Both the position numbers and the translations under genes were made by a program. A stretch of DNA of 64,000 nt from Agrococcus sp. Marseille-Q4369 (GTDB taxonomy: Bacteria; Actinomycetota; Actinomycetes; Actinomycetales; Microbacteriaceae), in contig NZ_CP070501.1 in assembly GCF_018308945.1 (NCBI RefSeq), positions 1,364,001 through 1,428,000 on the forward strand, read 5' to 3'. Numbering within the stretch: the stretch's first letter is position 1; the number at the start of each line of letters is the position of its first letter. Below the pieces are notes generated by a model, which ran no database searches, was not told the origin of the DNA, and was given only the letters and a program-made list of their open reading frames with translations. Below, piece after piece: positions 28,109 through 37,599 of the stretch.

Positions 28109-28383
28109 CGGATGGCCAGCGTGCGGAGCTTCCGCTTCAAGTACCACGTGACCGTGGAGATGACGGCGCCGAGCAGGCCGCCCGAGAAGAGCGCGGCGAC
28201 GACGGCGATCGCCGCCCCGCCGATCTCGATCGCCGCGACGACCTGCGCCGCAGCGATGCCGGACAGCCCGAAGCTGGCCATCAGCCACGACAGCGACACG
28301 CCTGCCGCAGCCAAGCCGACGACCGTCACGGTCGCCGACGCCGTCCACACGGCCGCACGGCCGCGCCTGGTTTCGATCTGCAT
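28105..28383 (-). CDS. putative circular bacteriocin precursor (circularin A/uberolysin-like)
   Basis: 92 aa, with GAAGGAG eight bases before the ATG. Residues 1-33 look like a leader with four Arg in its first ten residues and a helix. From about Leu34 the sequence LMASFGLSGIAAAQVVAAI, then a Gly/Ala hydrophobic core and a cationic end YLKRKLRTLAIR, follows the pattern of carnocyclin/uberolysin (GIA.GTA.KVV..I..G; basic last helix). A core of about 59 aa fits known circular peptides (58-70 aa). Odd: it ends Ile-Arg rather than in Trp, Tyr or Leu. The alternative is a small holin-like protein. The DUF95 and ABC neighbours favour bacteriocin. Confidence 0.68.
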   Translation of the reverse strand: MQIETRRGRAAVWTASATVTVVGLAAAGVSLSWLMASFGLSGIAAAQVVAAIEIGGAAIAVVAALFSGGLLGAVISTVTWYLKRKLRTLAIR

Positions 28384-28401
28384 GAGTTGACTCCTTCGTC
28401 C

Positions 28402-28436
28402 CACCCGTTCGTCGGGTGCCCGTGCCGGACGGCACG
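28402..28436 (-). promoter_or_regulatory. two leader hairpins before the precursor gene
   Basis: CACCCG/CGGGTG with a 5-base loop (28402-28418) and CGTGCC/GGCACG with a 4-base loop (28421-28436) lie between the regulator stop and the precursor ribosome-binding site. Possible attenuator or RNA-stability element setting precursor dosage. Confidence 0.45.
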
Positions 28437-28463
28437 AGTTCGTGGGCGTCGCTCTCGACGCGG

Positions 28464-28667
28464 TCACTCGCCCTCCTCCCGCAGCTGCGCCGCGATGGCG
28501 GCCGCGAGGCGCGCCACGAGCGACGCCGGAGGCTCGATCGCTCCTTGCTCGACGCCCACGACCGTGCTGAGCGGCGCGCCGGCGCGATCCGCCAGTGCCT
28601 GCTGCGACATGCCCGCACGGGTGCGCAGGGCTGCGAGTGAAGCCCCTGCGCGAGATTCGACCGGCAT
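28464..28667 (-). CDS. small XRE-family regulator upstream of the bacteriocin precursor
   Basis: 67 aa from ATG 28667 (an in-frame ATG at 28679 is an alternative; neither has a clear Shine-Dalgarno). A helix-turn-helix fills most of it: LRTRAGMSQQALADRAGAPL followed by STVVGVEQGAIEPP. It precedes the precursor by 80 nt on the same strand and is probably the first gene of the bacteriocin operon, acting as local repressor. Confidence 0.78.
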   Translation of the reverse strand: MPVESRAGASLAALRTRAGMSQQALADRAGAPLSTVVGVEQGAIEPPASLVARLAAAIAAQLREEGE

Positions 28668-28679
28668 GTCGTAAAGCAT

Positions 28680-28823
28680 GCCAGGTCTTCGACATTCGCG
28701 CAAGCATTTGTCGATGGTCCGGTGGAGAAGCTGCTCCGGTTGTCGAACGATCGTCGAAGACTGCCCGCGGGCAACGGCACTCGTCCGGATAATGATCGGT
28801 GAGAGCAGGAACGGGGTCGAGCG
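28680..28823. promoter_or_regulatory. divergent control region of the bacteriocin locus
   Basis: The 144-bp gap between divergent XRE genes holds a 9-bp inverted pair, GTCTTCGAC (28685-28693) and GTCGAAGAC (28753-28761). The hexamer TGTCGA occurs at 28709-28714 and 28741-28746, with its inverse TCGACA at 28689-28694. A GATAAT -10 for the rightward gene is at 28788-28793. These look like multiple repressor sites, as in ImmR-type switches. Confidence 0.55.
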
Positions 28824-29300
28824 ATGTCCATCCACCTTCGCGGCGCGAGCGCCGCCGAGCGCGCCCACTACGCCGAGCTCGTCCGCCCCGCGCGCGTGCG
28901 GCGAGGGCTGAGCCAGCAGGCCCTCGCGAGCCTCGCCGAGGTCGACCGGACCACCGTGAGCAACATCGAGCGAGGCGCTGGCGCGCCGCAGGAGGATGTG
29001 CTGCGACGGCTGTTCGCCGCGCTCGGGCTCGCGACCGATGCGCAGCCGCGCGATCCGGAGGTGGAGCTGTGGATCGCGGTGATGTCGGAGCTGCTCTCGA
29101 GCGTGCCCGCCGACCGTCGCCACCTCGCGGCCGACGCGGCGATCGCGACGCTCGCCGCGCACGTGCGAGCCGGCGAGGTGTCAGCGGTCGGCTCTAGGGT
29201 CACCGCCATCCACGACCACGGCGGACTCGAGGAGCGCGACATCCATGGACTTGCAGCGCGGCGCGGCATCGCTCGAAGGGACGAGCCCCACGCTGAGTGA
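28824..29300 (+). CDS. XRE-family transcriptional regulator (ImmR-like)
   Basis: 158 aa. The helix-turn-helix is at about 20-75 (RVRRGLSQQALASLAEVDRT, TVSNIERGAGAPQEDVLRRL). The rest is an uncharacterised helical tail (WIAVMSELLSSVPADRRHL). Its last 56 bases overlap the following ImmA/IrrE-type gene. The repressor-protease pair mirrors ImmR/ImmA of ICEBs1 and DdrO/IrrE, where the protease cleaves the repressor on a signal. Confidence 0.85.
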   Translation: MSIHLRGASAAERAHYAELVRPARVRRGLSQQALASLAEVDRTTVSNIERGAGAPQEDVLRRLFAALGLATDAQPRDPEVELWIAVMSELLSSVPADRRHLAADAAIATLAAHVRAGEVSAVGSRVTAIHDHGGLEERDIHGLAARRGIARRDEPHAE

Positions 29301-29664
29301 CCTCGAGCGGCTGTGCGGGCAGCTGCACCTCGAGGTGCACACCGCAGCGCTGCCGCAGGGCTTCCTCGGCGCCTTCGACCACGAGCGGCAGCGCATCCTG
29401 CTCGCCCGCGGGCTCACCCCCGTCGAGCAGCGGTCGGTGCTCGCGCACGAGCTCGGGCATGCCCTGCTCATGCACGTCGGCTCGTCGAGCGCCGACGAGC
29501 GAGCGGCTGAGCGCTTCGCGGCCCGCGTGCTCATCGACCCCGGCGCGCTCGCCGCGGCGTGCAGGTGGGCGCGCGACGACGTCGAGCTCGCCGACGAGCT
29601 GGGCGTCACGGTCGACATCGTGCAGAGCTACCGGGACCAGCTGGGCAGTCGGCGCGCCGCTTGA
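29245..29664 (+). CDS. ImmA/IrrE-family metallo-endopeptidase
   Basis: 139 aa. Zinc motif HELGH at 68-72 in SVLAHELGHALLMH, with the third ligand Glu in ERAAERFAARVLIDP, as in ImmA/IrrE (COG2856). Expected to inactivate its partner XRE repressor. Translation probably starts at ATG 29245 inside the upstream gene; expression would be coupled. Convergent with map, 45 nt away. Confidence 0.9.
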   Translation: MDLQRGAASLEGTSPTLSDLERLCGQLHLEVHTAALPQGFLGAFDHERQRILLARGLTPVEQRSVLAHELGHALLMHVGSSSADERAAERFAARVLIDPGALAAACRWARDDVELADELGVTVDIVQSYRDQLGSRRAA

Positions 29665-29709
29665 GGGCGTCGCCCGGCGGCGCTCAACGACGAACGATCC
29701 GTGGAGCGC

Positions 29710-30540
29710 TCAGCGGTCGGGGATGGGCACCGGCTCGACGCCGAGCGGCGCGAGGCGCGAGGCGCCGCCGTCGAGCGCGGTGAGCACCCAGATGCCGCCC
29801 GAGTGGACGGCGACGGAGTGCTCCCACTGGCACGCGTCGGAGCCGTCGGCGCTCCGCACCGTCCAGCCGTCGGCGTCGACGGTCGTCGCGGTGCCCTTCG
29901 CGTGGATGATCGGCTCGATCGCGACGCACAGTCCCGGCTTGACCGCGGGCCCCATGACGCGCGTGCGGTAGTTGAAGACGGGCGGCTCCTCGTGCATCGC
30001 GCGGCCGATGCCGTGGCCGATGTAGTCCTCGCTGATGCCGTAGTCGCTGTGCGCGTCGATGTGCTCCTCGATCGCGACCCCGACCTCGCCGAGCTGCTTC
30101 GCCCCGGCGAGCGCGGCGATCCCGGCCCACAGCGCGTCGTGCGTGACGTCGCTCAGCCGCTGCCGCGCATCCGTCACCGCAGGGTCGCCGCCGGGCACCA
30201 CGACCGAGATCGCGGCGTCGCCGTGGAAGCCGTCGATCGTGGCGCCGCAGTCGACGGTGACGATGTCGCCCGGCTGCAGCGGTGTGCCGTTCGGGATGCC
30301 GTGCACGACGACGTCGTTGACGTTCGTGCAGAGGGTGTGCTCGTAGCCGGGCTCGAGCTGGAAGTTCGGCACGGCCCCGTGCTCGCGGATGACCCGCTCG
30401 GCGATCGCGTCGAGCTCGAGCGTCGTCACGCCCGGCGCGATCGCGCGCTCGACCGCCTCGAGCGCGAGCGCGGTGATGCGGCCCGGCTCGCGCATGCCGG
30501 CGAGCTCGCGGCGCGACTTGTAGGGGCCGCGGCCGCGCAT
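29710..30540 (-). CDS. map: type I methionine aminopeptidase
   Basis: 276 aa. Removes N-terminal Met co-translationally. Five metal ligands are visible: Asp in VDCGATIDGFHGDAAISV (two), His in YIGHGIGRAMHEEPPV, Glu in AIEPIIHAKG and Glu in CQWEHSVAV. The ATG overlaps the adk stop by four bases; secY-adk-map is the conserved end of the spc operon. Confidence 0.97.
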   Translation of the reverse strand: MRGRGPYKSRRELAGMREPGRITALALEAVERAIAPGVTTLELDAIAERVIREHGAVPNFQLEPGYEHTLCTNVNDVVVHGIPNGTPLQPGDIVTVDCGATIDGFHGDAAISVVVPGGDPAVTDARQRLSDVTHDALWAGIAALAGAKQLGEVGVAIEEHIDAHSDYGISEDYIGHGIGRAMHEEPPVFNYRTRVMGPAVKPGLCVAIEPIIHAKGTATTVDADGWTVRSADGSDACQWEHSVAVHSGGIWVLTALDGGASRLAPLGVEPVPIPDR

Positions 30541-31121
30541 CAGGCCTCGATGCCGCGTGCGGCGAGACCCGCGAGGATGCGCTCGGTCACCTCGTCGACC
30601 GCGCCGATGCCGTCGACCTCGACGACGAGGCCGCGCTCCTCGAAGATCGCGATGAGCGGGGCGGTCTCGCGCTCGTAGACGTCGAGGCGGTGGCGGATGA
30701 CCTCCTCGGTGTCGTCGCTGCGGCCCTGCTCGGCGGCGCGGGCCGTGAGGCGGCGGACGACCTCGTCGGTGTCGGCGACGAGGCGCACAACCGCGTCGAG
30801 CTGCTCGCCGCGGCGCAGGTTCACGCCGTCGAGGTACTCGACCTGCCCCGCCGTGCGCGGGTAGCCGTCGAGCAGGTAGCCGCCCTCGGCGTCGGGCTGC
30901 GCGAGCCGGTCGTCGACGAGCTCGTTCGTGAGCTCGTCGGGCACGTACTCCCCGGCGTCGAGGATCGCCGTGACCCGCTTGCCGAGCTCGGTCTGGTCCT
31001 TGATGTTCTGGCGGAAGATGTCCCCGGTCGAGACCGCGGGCACGCGCAGTGCCGCGGCCAGCCGAGCTGCCTGGGTGCCCTTGCCCGCTCCGGGCGGGCC
31101 GACGATGAGGAGGTTCGCCAT
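30540..31121 (-). CDS. adk: adenylate kinase
   Basis: 193 aa. P-loop [11 protein letters not shown] near the N-terminus, [18 protein letters not shown]. The lid is the short form seen in actinobacteria. One base separates it from secY. Confidence 0.98.
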   Translation of the reverse strand: MANLLIVGPPGAGKGTQAARLAAALRVPAVSTGDIFRQNIKDQTELGKRVTAILDAGEYVPDELTNELVDDRLAQPDAEGGYLLDGYPRTAGQVEYLDGVNLRRGEQLDAVVRLVADTDEVVRRLTARAAEQGRSDDTEEVIRHRLDVYERETAPLIAIFEERGLVVEVDGIGAVDEVTERILAGLAARGIEA

Positions 31122-32453
<1,332 letters not shown>

Positions 32454-32478
32454 GTGCAGCCTTCCGGAAATGGCAATC

Positions 32479-32504
32479 GGGGCGGTCCGCGCACGGACCG
32501 CCCC
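32479..32504. terminator. hairpin between rplO and secY
   Basis: GGGGCGGTCCG CGCA CGGACCGCCCC: perfect 11-bp stem, 4-base loop, ten bases after the rplO stop, no clear T-run. Attenuator or processing site. Confidence 0.55.
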
Positions 32505-32513
32505 TCAGCCTAC

Positions 32514-32978
32514 TTACTTGACGGAGCCGCCAGCGGCCACGATCTTCTGCTCGGCCGCCGCCGACACCTTGTCGACGTCGATCGTCAGCGCGACGGAGAG
32601 CTCTCCGCCGGCGAGCACCTTCACGAGCTCGTTCTTGCGGACCGCGCCCTTGGCCACCAGGTCGGCGACCGTGACGTCGCCGCCGTTCGGGTACAGCGAC
32701 TGCAGCTGCCCCACGTTGACCACCTGGTACTCGGTGCGGAACGGGTTCTTGAACCCGCGCAGCTTCGGGGCGCGCATGACGCTGTTGAGCTGGCCGCCCT
32801 CGAAGCCCGCGCGCACGGAGTTGCGGGCCTTCGTGCCCTTGGTGCCGCGACCGGCCGTCTTGCCCTTCGACGCCTCACCGCGGCCGACGCGCGTGCGGGC
32901 GGTCTTCGCGCCCGGCGCGGGCCGGAGGTGGTGCACCTTGAGCGACGGCAGCTCGGTCGACTCGTTCTTGTCAGTCAT
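32514..32978 (-). CDS. rplO: 50S ribosomal protein L15
   Basis: 154 aa. [20 protein letters not shown] with [10 protein letters not shown] is the L15 N-terminus; the C-terminus [18 protein letters not shown] is also typical. Overlaps the end of rpmD by eight bases. Confidence 0.98.
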   Translation of the reverse strand: MTDKNESTELPSLKVHHLRPAPGAKTARTRVGRGEASKGKTAGRGTKGTKARNSVRAGFEGGQLNSVMRAPKLRGFKNPFRTEYQVVNVGQLQSLYPNGGDVTVADLVAKGAVRKNELVKVLAGGELSVALTIDVDKVSAAAEQKIVAAGGSVK

Positions 32979-33159
32979 TCTGGATCTCCTCGACCTTGAC
33001 GAGGTGCCGAACCGTGTTGACGTAACCGCGGTTCTGCTCGTTGTCCTCGCGCTCGACCGACTGGCCGATGCGCTTGAGGCCCAGCGAGCGGAGCGTCTCG
33101 CGCTGGTACTGCTTCTCGCTGATCACGGACTTGATCTGCGTGATCTTCAGCTTGCTCAC
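32971..33159 (-). CDS. rpmD: 50S ribosomal protein L30
   Basis: 62 aa from a GTG that overlaps the rpsE stop (GTGA). [20 protein letters not shown] and [14 protein letters not shown] identify L30. Length is standard for the family. Confidence 0.97.
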   Translation of the reverse strand: MSKLKITQIKSVISEKQYQRETLRSLGLKRIGQSVEREDNEQNRGYVNTVRHLVKVEEIQND

Positions 33160-33866
33160 TTGGATGCCGCCTTCGCGATCTCGGCCTCGTGCTTCGTGAA
33201 CTCGGCCTGGATGCGCGCGAGCTGCTTGGGCAGCACGCGGTCGAGGTCGAGGCCACGACGAGCGGCGACGGCGCGGGGCTCCTCGAGCATCCGCAGCGCC
33301 GCCACGGTGGCGTGCACGATGTTGATGGAGTTCGACGAGCCGAGCGACTTGCTCAGGACGTCGTGGATGCCGGCGCACTCGAGCACGGCGCGCACGGGGC
33401 CACCCGCGATGACACCGGTACCGGCGGCAGCGGGACGCAGCAGCACGACGCCGGCAGCGGCCTCGCCCTGCACGGGGTGCGGGATCGAGCGGCCGATGCG
33501 GGGGACGCGGAAGAAGTTCTTCTTCGCCTCCTCGACGCCCTTCGAGATCGCCGTCGGGACCTCGCGGGCCTTGCCGTAGCCGACGCCCACGAGACCGTCG
33601 CCGTCGCCGACGACGACGAGCGCCGTGAAGCTGAAGCGGCGGCCGCCCTTGACGACCTTCGAGACGCGGTTGATCGTGACGACGCGCTCGAGGAACTGGT
33701 TCTCCGTGCGGTCGTCGCGGCGGCCGCGCTCGTTGCGGGTGCCGCGGTCGCGGCTCCCCCGGCGCTGCTCGCGCGGCTCGTCGCGGTGGTCGGCCGTCGT
33801 CGCGGCCTCAGCAGCAGGCTGCTGCGTGGTGTCCGTCACCTGCGTGTCCTTGTTCTCTTCGCTCAC
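33156..33866 (-). CDS. rpsE: 30S ribosomal protein S5
   Basis: 236 aa. The S5 core begins about residue 58 ([20 protein letters not shown]) and includes [10 protein letters not shown]. The first 55 residues are a charged, Arg/Glu/Gln-rich disordered extension, longer than in E. coli but common in actinobacteria. Confidence 0.97.
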   Translation of the reverse strand: MSEENKDTQVTDTTQQPAAEAATTADHRDEPREQRRGSRDRGTRNERGRRDDRTENQFLERVVTINRVSKVVKGGRRFSFTALVVVGDGDGLVGVGYGKAREVPTAISKGVEEAKKNFFRVPRIGRSIPHPVQGEAAAGVVLLRPAAAGTGVIAGGPVRAVLECAGIHDVLSKSLGSSNSINIVHATVAALRMLEEPRAVAARRGLDLDRVLPKQLARIQAEFTKHEAEIAKAASK

Positions 33867-34234
33867 AGTCCCAGCCCTGCCTCTCGTGCGCCGTCGGCGA
33901 TCGCCGCGACGCGGCCGGCGTAGCGGTTGCCGCCGCGGTCGAAGACGACCGACTCGATGCCGGCAGCCTTGGCGCGCTCGGCGACGAGCTCGCCGACGCG
34001 CTTGGCCTTCGCCGTCTTGTCGCCGTCGAAGGCGCGGAGGTCGGCCTCCATCGTGGACGCGGATGCGACCGTGACGCCCTGCGAGTCGTCGACGACCTGC
34101 ACGAACACGTGGCGTGCCGAGCGGGTGACGACGAGGCGCGGCACCAGCGGGGTGCCGACGATCTTCTTGCGCAGGCGTGCGTGACGACGACCGCGGGCAG
34201 CCGACTTGCTCTTGCCTCGGGTACCGATGCCCAT
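33863..34234 (-). CDS. rplR: 50S ribosomal protein L18
   Basis: 123 aa. [33 protein letters not shown] and [19 protein letters not shown] mark this 5S-rRNA-binding protein. The ATG overlaps the rplF stop by four bases. Confidence 0.97.
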   Translation of the reverse strand: MGIGTRGKSKSAARGRRHARLRKKIVGTPLVPRLVVTRSARHVFVQVVDDSQGVTVASASTMEADLRAFDGDKTAKAKRVGELVAERAKAAGIESVVFDRGGNRYAGRVAAIADGAREAGLGL

Positions 34235-34770
34235 CACTTACCAGCCTTTCCAGCCTTGCGGCGGATCTGCTCGCCCGCGTACCGCACGCCCTTGCCCTTG
34301 TAGGGCTCCGGCTTGCGCAGCTTGCGGAGGTTCGCAGCCACCTCGCCGACGGCCTGCTTGGAGATGCCGCTGACGGTGACCTTGTTGTTGCCCTCGACCG
34401 TGAGCGTGATCCCGGCGGGCGGGTCGACGTTGATCGGGTGCGAGTAGCCGAGCGCGAACTCGACCCCGGTGCCCTTGGCCTGCACGCGGTAGCCGGTGCC
34501 GACGACCTCGAGGGACTTCGAGTAGCCCTCGGTCACGCCGACGATGTCGTTGGCGATGAGGGTGCGGGTGAGGCCGTGCAGCGAGCGCGACTCGCGCTCG
34601 TCGTCGGGCCGGGTGACCTGCACCTGGCCGTCGGCGACCTCGACCTCGATGGGCTGCGCGACCTGCAGCTGCAGCTCGCCCTTCGGGCCCTTGACGGTGA
34701 CGACGCCGTCGTTCACCGTGACCTCGACACCAGCGGGGATGTCGATGGGGAGACGTCCGATTCGTGACAT
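34234..34770 (-). CDS. rplF: 50S ribosomal protein L6
   Basis: 178 aa. [19 protein letters not shown] and the C-terminal [15 protein letters not shown] are classic. Two duplicated beta domains near the factor-binding site. Confidence 0.98.
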   Translation of the reverse strand: MSRIGRLPIDIPAGVEVTVNDGVVTVKGPKGELQLQVAQPIEVEVADGQVQVTRPDDERESRSLHGLTRTLIANDIVGVTEGYSKSLEVVGTGYRVQAKGTGVEFALGYSHPINVDPPAGITLTVEGNNKVTVSGISKQAVGEVAANLRKLRKPEPYKGKGVRYAGEQIRRKAGKAGK

Positions 34771-34776
34771 GTCAGC

Positions 34777-35175
34777 TCACCACACGTAGGCGAGGACTTC
34801 CCCGCCGACGCCCTTCTGCTCGGCCTCACGGTCCGTGAGGAGGCCCGAGCTCGTGGACAGGATCGCGACGCCGAGGCCGCCGTGCACCTGGGGGATCTCG
34901 GTCGAGCGCGCGTAGACGCGCAGGCCCGGCTTCGAGACCCGCTTGATGCCGGCGATCGCGCGCTCGCGGTTGGGGCCGTACTTCAGGCCGAGCGTGAGGG
35001 TCTTGCCGACGCGTGCGTCCTCGACCTTCCAGCCCGTGATGTAGCCCTCGCGCTCGAGGATCTCGGCGATGTTCGCCTTCAGGGTCGACGACGGCAGCGT
35101 GACCTCGTCGTGCATCGCCGTGTTGGCGTTGCGCAGACGCGTCAGCATGTCGGCGACCGGATCGGTCATCGTCAT
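34777..35175 (-). CDS. rpsH: 30S ribosomal protein S8
   Basis: 132 aa. [20 protein letters not shown] at the N-terminus, [20 protein letters not shown] near the C-terminus. ATG 35175 has GGAG at good spacing; ATG 35169 is an alternative. The rpsN (S14) gene normally between rplE and rpsH is absent: only 82 nt separate them. Confidence 0.97.
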   Translation of the reverse strand: MTMTDPVADMLTRLRNANTAMHDEVTLPSSTLKANIAEILEREGYITGWKVEDARVGKTLTLGLKYGPNRERAIAGIKRVSKPGLRVYARSTEIPQVHGGLGVAILSTSSGLLTDREAEQKGVGGEVLAYVW

Positions 35176-35257
35176 GGATGTTCTCCGTTCTGGTTTCGCT
35201 GCCCGTTCCGCGGACAGCGACCTTGAATCTGCTCGGCGCCGGCGGCGCCGATGGGGG

Positions 35258-35818
35258 TCAGGACTGGAAGGGGAAGCCGAGCGCCTTGAGCAGCGCGCGA
35301 CCCTCGTCGTCGTTCTTCGCCGTCGTGACGACGGTGATGTCGAAGCCGCGGACGCGGTCGATCTTGTCCTGGTCGATCTCGTGGAACACGGACTGCTCCT
35401 GGAGGCCGAAGGTGTAGTTGCCGTTGCCGTCGAACTGCTTCGGGCTCAGGCCGCGGAAGTCGCGGATGCGCGGGAGGGCGAGCGTCAGCAGACGGTCGAG
35501 GAACTCCCACATGCGGTCGCCGCGCAGCGTGACGTGCGCACCGATCGGCATGCCCTCGCGCAGCTTGAACTGCGCGATCGACTTGCGGGCGCTCGTGACC
35601 ATCGGCTTCTGCCCCGTGATCTGGGTGAGGTCGCGGATCGCGCCCTCGATCACCTTCGAGTCGCGCGCGGCCTCGCCGACGCCGGTGTTCACGACGATCT
35701 TCGTGAGCCCCGGCACCTGCATGACGTTGGCGTAGCCGAACTCCTCGCGGAGCGTCGGGATGATCGTCTCGCGGTACTGCTGCTTGAGCCGCGGGAGGCG
35801 CACAGCGGTGTCAGTCAT
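35258..35818 (-). CDS. rplE: 50S ribosomal protein L5
   Basis: 186 aa. [40 protein letters not shown] and [19 protein letters not shown] are diagnostic. Overlaps rplX by eight bases. Confidence 0.98.
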   Translation of the reverse strand: MTDTAVRLPRLKQQYRETIIPTLREEFGYANVMQVPGLTKIVVNTGVGEAARDSKVIEGAIRDLTQITGQKPMVTSARKSIAQFKLREGMPIGAHVTLRGDRMWEFLDRLLTLALPRIRDFRGLSPKQFDGNGNYTFGLQEQSVFHEIDQDKIDRVRGFDITVVTTAKNDDEGRALLKALGFPFQS

Positions 35819-36182
35819 TGCTCTTGATCTCCTTGCCCGACTTCGTCGCGACGCGGACCTTCGTCGTGGTCGTGACGCCGTTCTTCTCGGCGGTCTTGAC
35901 CTCGCGGCGCACGCGGGTGGGCTTCTTGGTCTCGGGGTCGACGAGCGCGACGTTCGACACGTGGATCGGGGCCTCGTGGGTCTCGATGCCGCCCGTGCGG
36001 GTGCCGCGGTTGGTCTGCCCGACCTTGATGTGCTTGGTGACGAGGTTGACGCCCTCCACGATCACGCGGTTCTGCTCGCGCAGCACCTCTATCACGCGGC
36101 CGGTCTTCCCCCGGTCGCCGCCGCGCGACTCGCGCGCGCCTGCGATGACGACGACGAGGTCGCCCTTCTTGATGCTGGCCAT
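35811..36182 (-). CDS. rplX: 50S ribosomal protein L24
   Basis: 123 aa. KOW domain [20 protein letters not shown], then KTGRVIEV. C-terminal half is a basic tail as in actinobacterial L24. Confidence 0.97.
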   Translation of the reverse strand: MASIKKGDLVVVIAGARESRGGDRGKTGRVIEVLREQNRVIVEGVNLVTKHIKVGQTNRGTRTGGIETHEAPIHVSNVALVDPETKKPTRVRREVKTAEKNGVTTTTKVRVATKSGKEIKSND

Positions 36183-36185
36183 GGG

Positions 36186-36554
36186 TCAGATCACCTCCGG
36201 TGCGAGCGAGACGATCTTCATGAAGCGCTTGTCGCGGAGCTCGCGACCGACGGGACCGAAGATGCGGGTGCCTCGGGGGTCTCCGTCGTTCTTCAGGATG
36301 ACCGCTGCGTTCTCGTCGAACTTGATGTACGAGCCGTCGGCGCGGCGCGTCGACTTCACGGTGCGGACGACGACCGCCTTGACGACGTCGCCCTTCTTGA
36401 CGTTGCCGCCGGGGATGGCGTCCTTGACCGTGGCCACGATGGTGTCACCGAGGCCCGCGTAGCGACGGCCGGAGCCGCCGAGCACGCGGATGGTCAGGAG
36501 CTCCTTGGCGCCGGTGTTGTCGGCGACCTTGATGCGGGATTCCTGCTGGATCAT
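36186..36554 (-). CDS. rplN: 50S ribosomal protein L14
   Basis: 122 aa. [20 protein letters not shown] and [20 protein letters not shown] are nearly invariant. First gene of the spc cluster, three bases before rplX. Confidence 0.98.
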   Translation of the reverse strand: MIQQESRIKVADNTGAKELLTIRVLGGSGRRYAGLGDTIVATVKDAIPGGNVKKGDVVKAVVVRTVKSTRRADGSYIKFDENAAVILKNDGDPRGTRIFGPVGRELRDKRFMKIVSLAPEVI

Positions 36555-36579
36555 TGTGGATCTCCTTCGAGGCCGAGGC

Positions 36580-36861
36580 CTACTTGGCCTTCTCGAGGAT
36601 CTCGACGATGCGCCACCGCTTGGTCGCGCTCATCGGGCGGGTCTCTGCGATCAGGACGCGGTCGCCGATGCCGGCTGCGTTCTGCTCGTCGTGCGCCTTG
36701 ACCTTGGACGACTTGCGGATGACCTTGCCGTACAGCGGGTGCTTCACGCGGTCCTCGACCTCGACGACGACCGTCTTCTCCATCTTGTCGGAGACGACGT
36801 AGCCCATGCGCGACTTGCGGTATCCGCGCTGGACGCTCTCGTCCTTCTGCTCGGTAGCCAT
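36580..36861 (-). CDS. rpsQ: 30S ribosomal protein S17
   Basis: 93 aa. [20 protein letters not shown] and [18 protein letters not shown] identify S17. Start shares one base with the rpmC stop. Confidence 0.97.
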   Translation of the reverse strand: MATEQKDESVQRGYRKSRMGYVVSDKMEKTVVVEVEDRVKHPLYGKVIRKSSKVKAHDEQNAAGIGDRVLIAETRPMSATKRWRIVEILEKAK

Positions 36862-37178
36862 CAGTTGTCCTCAGCCTTCTGGTCCTTCTCAGAAGTCGCG
36901 GCCTCGTCGGCCTTCTTCGACTTCTTCTTGTCCGCAGCCTTCTCGACCGGCGCCGGCGAGGCGCTGATGCCGAGCTCGCGCTCGCGGATCACGGTGTACA
37001 GCCGCGCGATGTCGCGCTTGACGGCGCGCAGGCGGCCGTGCGAGTCCAGCTGGCCGGTGGCCGACTGGAAGCGGAGGTTGAACAGCTCCTCCTTGGCCCG
37101 CTTCAGCTCGACGACGAGTCGCTCGTCGTCCATGGTGGCGAGCTCGGCGGGCATGAGCTCCTTGGAACCGATCGCCAT
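36861..37178 (-). CDS. rpmC: 50S ribosomal protein L29
   Basis: 105 aa. Core [20 protein letters not shown] in the first 75 residues; a Lys/Ala/Glu-rich tail of about 35 residues follows, as in many actinobacteria. Confidence 0.96.
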   Translation of the reverse strand: MAIGSKELMPAELATMDDERLVVELKRAKEELFNLRFQSATGQLDSHGRLRAVKRDIARLYTVIRERELGISASPAPVEKAADKKKSKKADEAATSEKDQKAEDN

Positions 37179-37597
37179 TATGCGTCAGCCTCCTCGCGCT
37201 TGATGATGCGTGCCTTGAGCGGCAGCTTGTGGATGGCTCGCGTCAGCGCTTCGCGCGCGAGCTGCTCGTCGACACCGGCGACCTCGAAGAGGACGCGACC
37301 CGGCTTGACGTTGGCGACCCACCACTCGGGCGAACCCTTGCCGGAGCCCATGCGGGTCTCGGCGGGCTTCTTCGTGAGGGGACGGTCGGGGTAGATGTTG
37401 ATCCACACCTTGCCGCCACGCTTGATGTGGCGGGTCATCGCGATTCGCGCGGACTCGATCTGCCGGTTCGTGACGTACGCAGGCGTGAGTGCCTGGATGC
37501 CGTACTCGCCGAAGCTGACCTTCGTGCCACCGGTCGCCTGGCCCGAGCGCTTCGGGTGGTGCTGCTTGCGGTGCTTGACTCGACGGGGGATGAGCAT
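37178..37597 (-). CDS. rplP: 50S ribosomal protein L16
   Basis: 139 aa. [17 protein letters not shown], then [14 protein letters not shown], and [19 protein letters not shown] match L16 near the A-site tRNA. Full family length. Confidence 0.98.
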   Translation of the reverse strand: MLIPRRVKHRKQHHPKRSGQATGGTKVSFGEYGIQALTPAYVTNRQIESARIAMTRHIKRGGKVWINIYPDRPLTKKPAETRMGSGKGSPEWWVANVKPGRVLFEVAGVDEQLAREALTRAIHKLPLKARIIKREEADA

Positions 37598-37599
37598 GA

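Noticed and set aside
23192-29664. Integrated conjugative element or prophage, because of the ImmR/ImmA-like pair
   Set aside because: No integrase, relaxase, attachment repeats or tRNA gene was found at either edge of the block.
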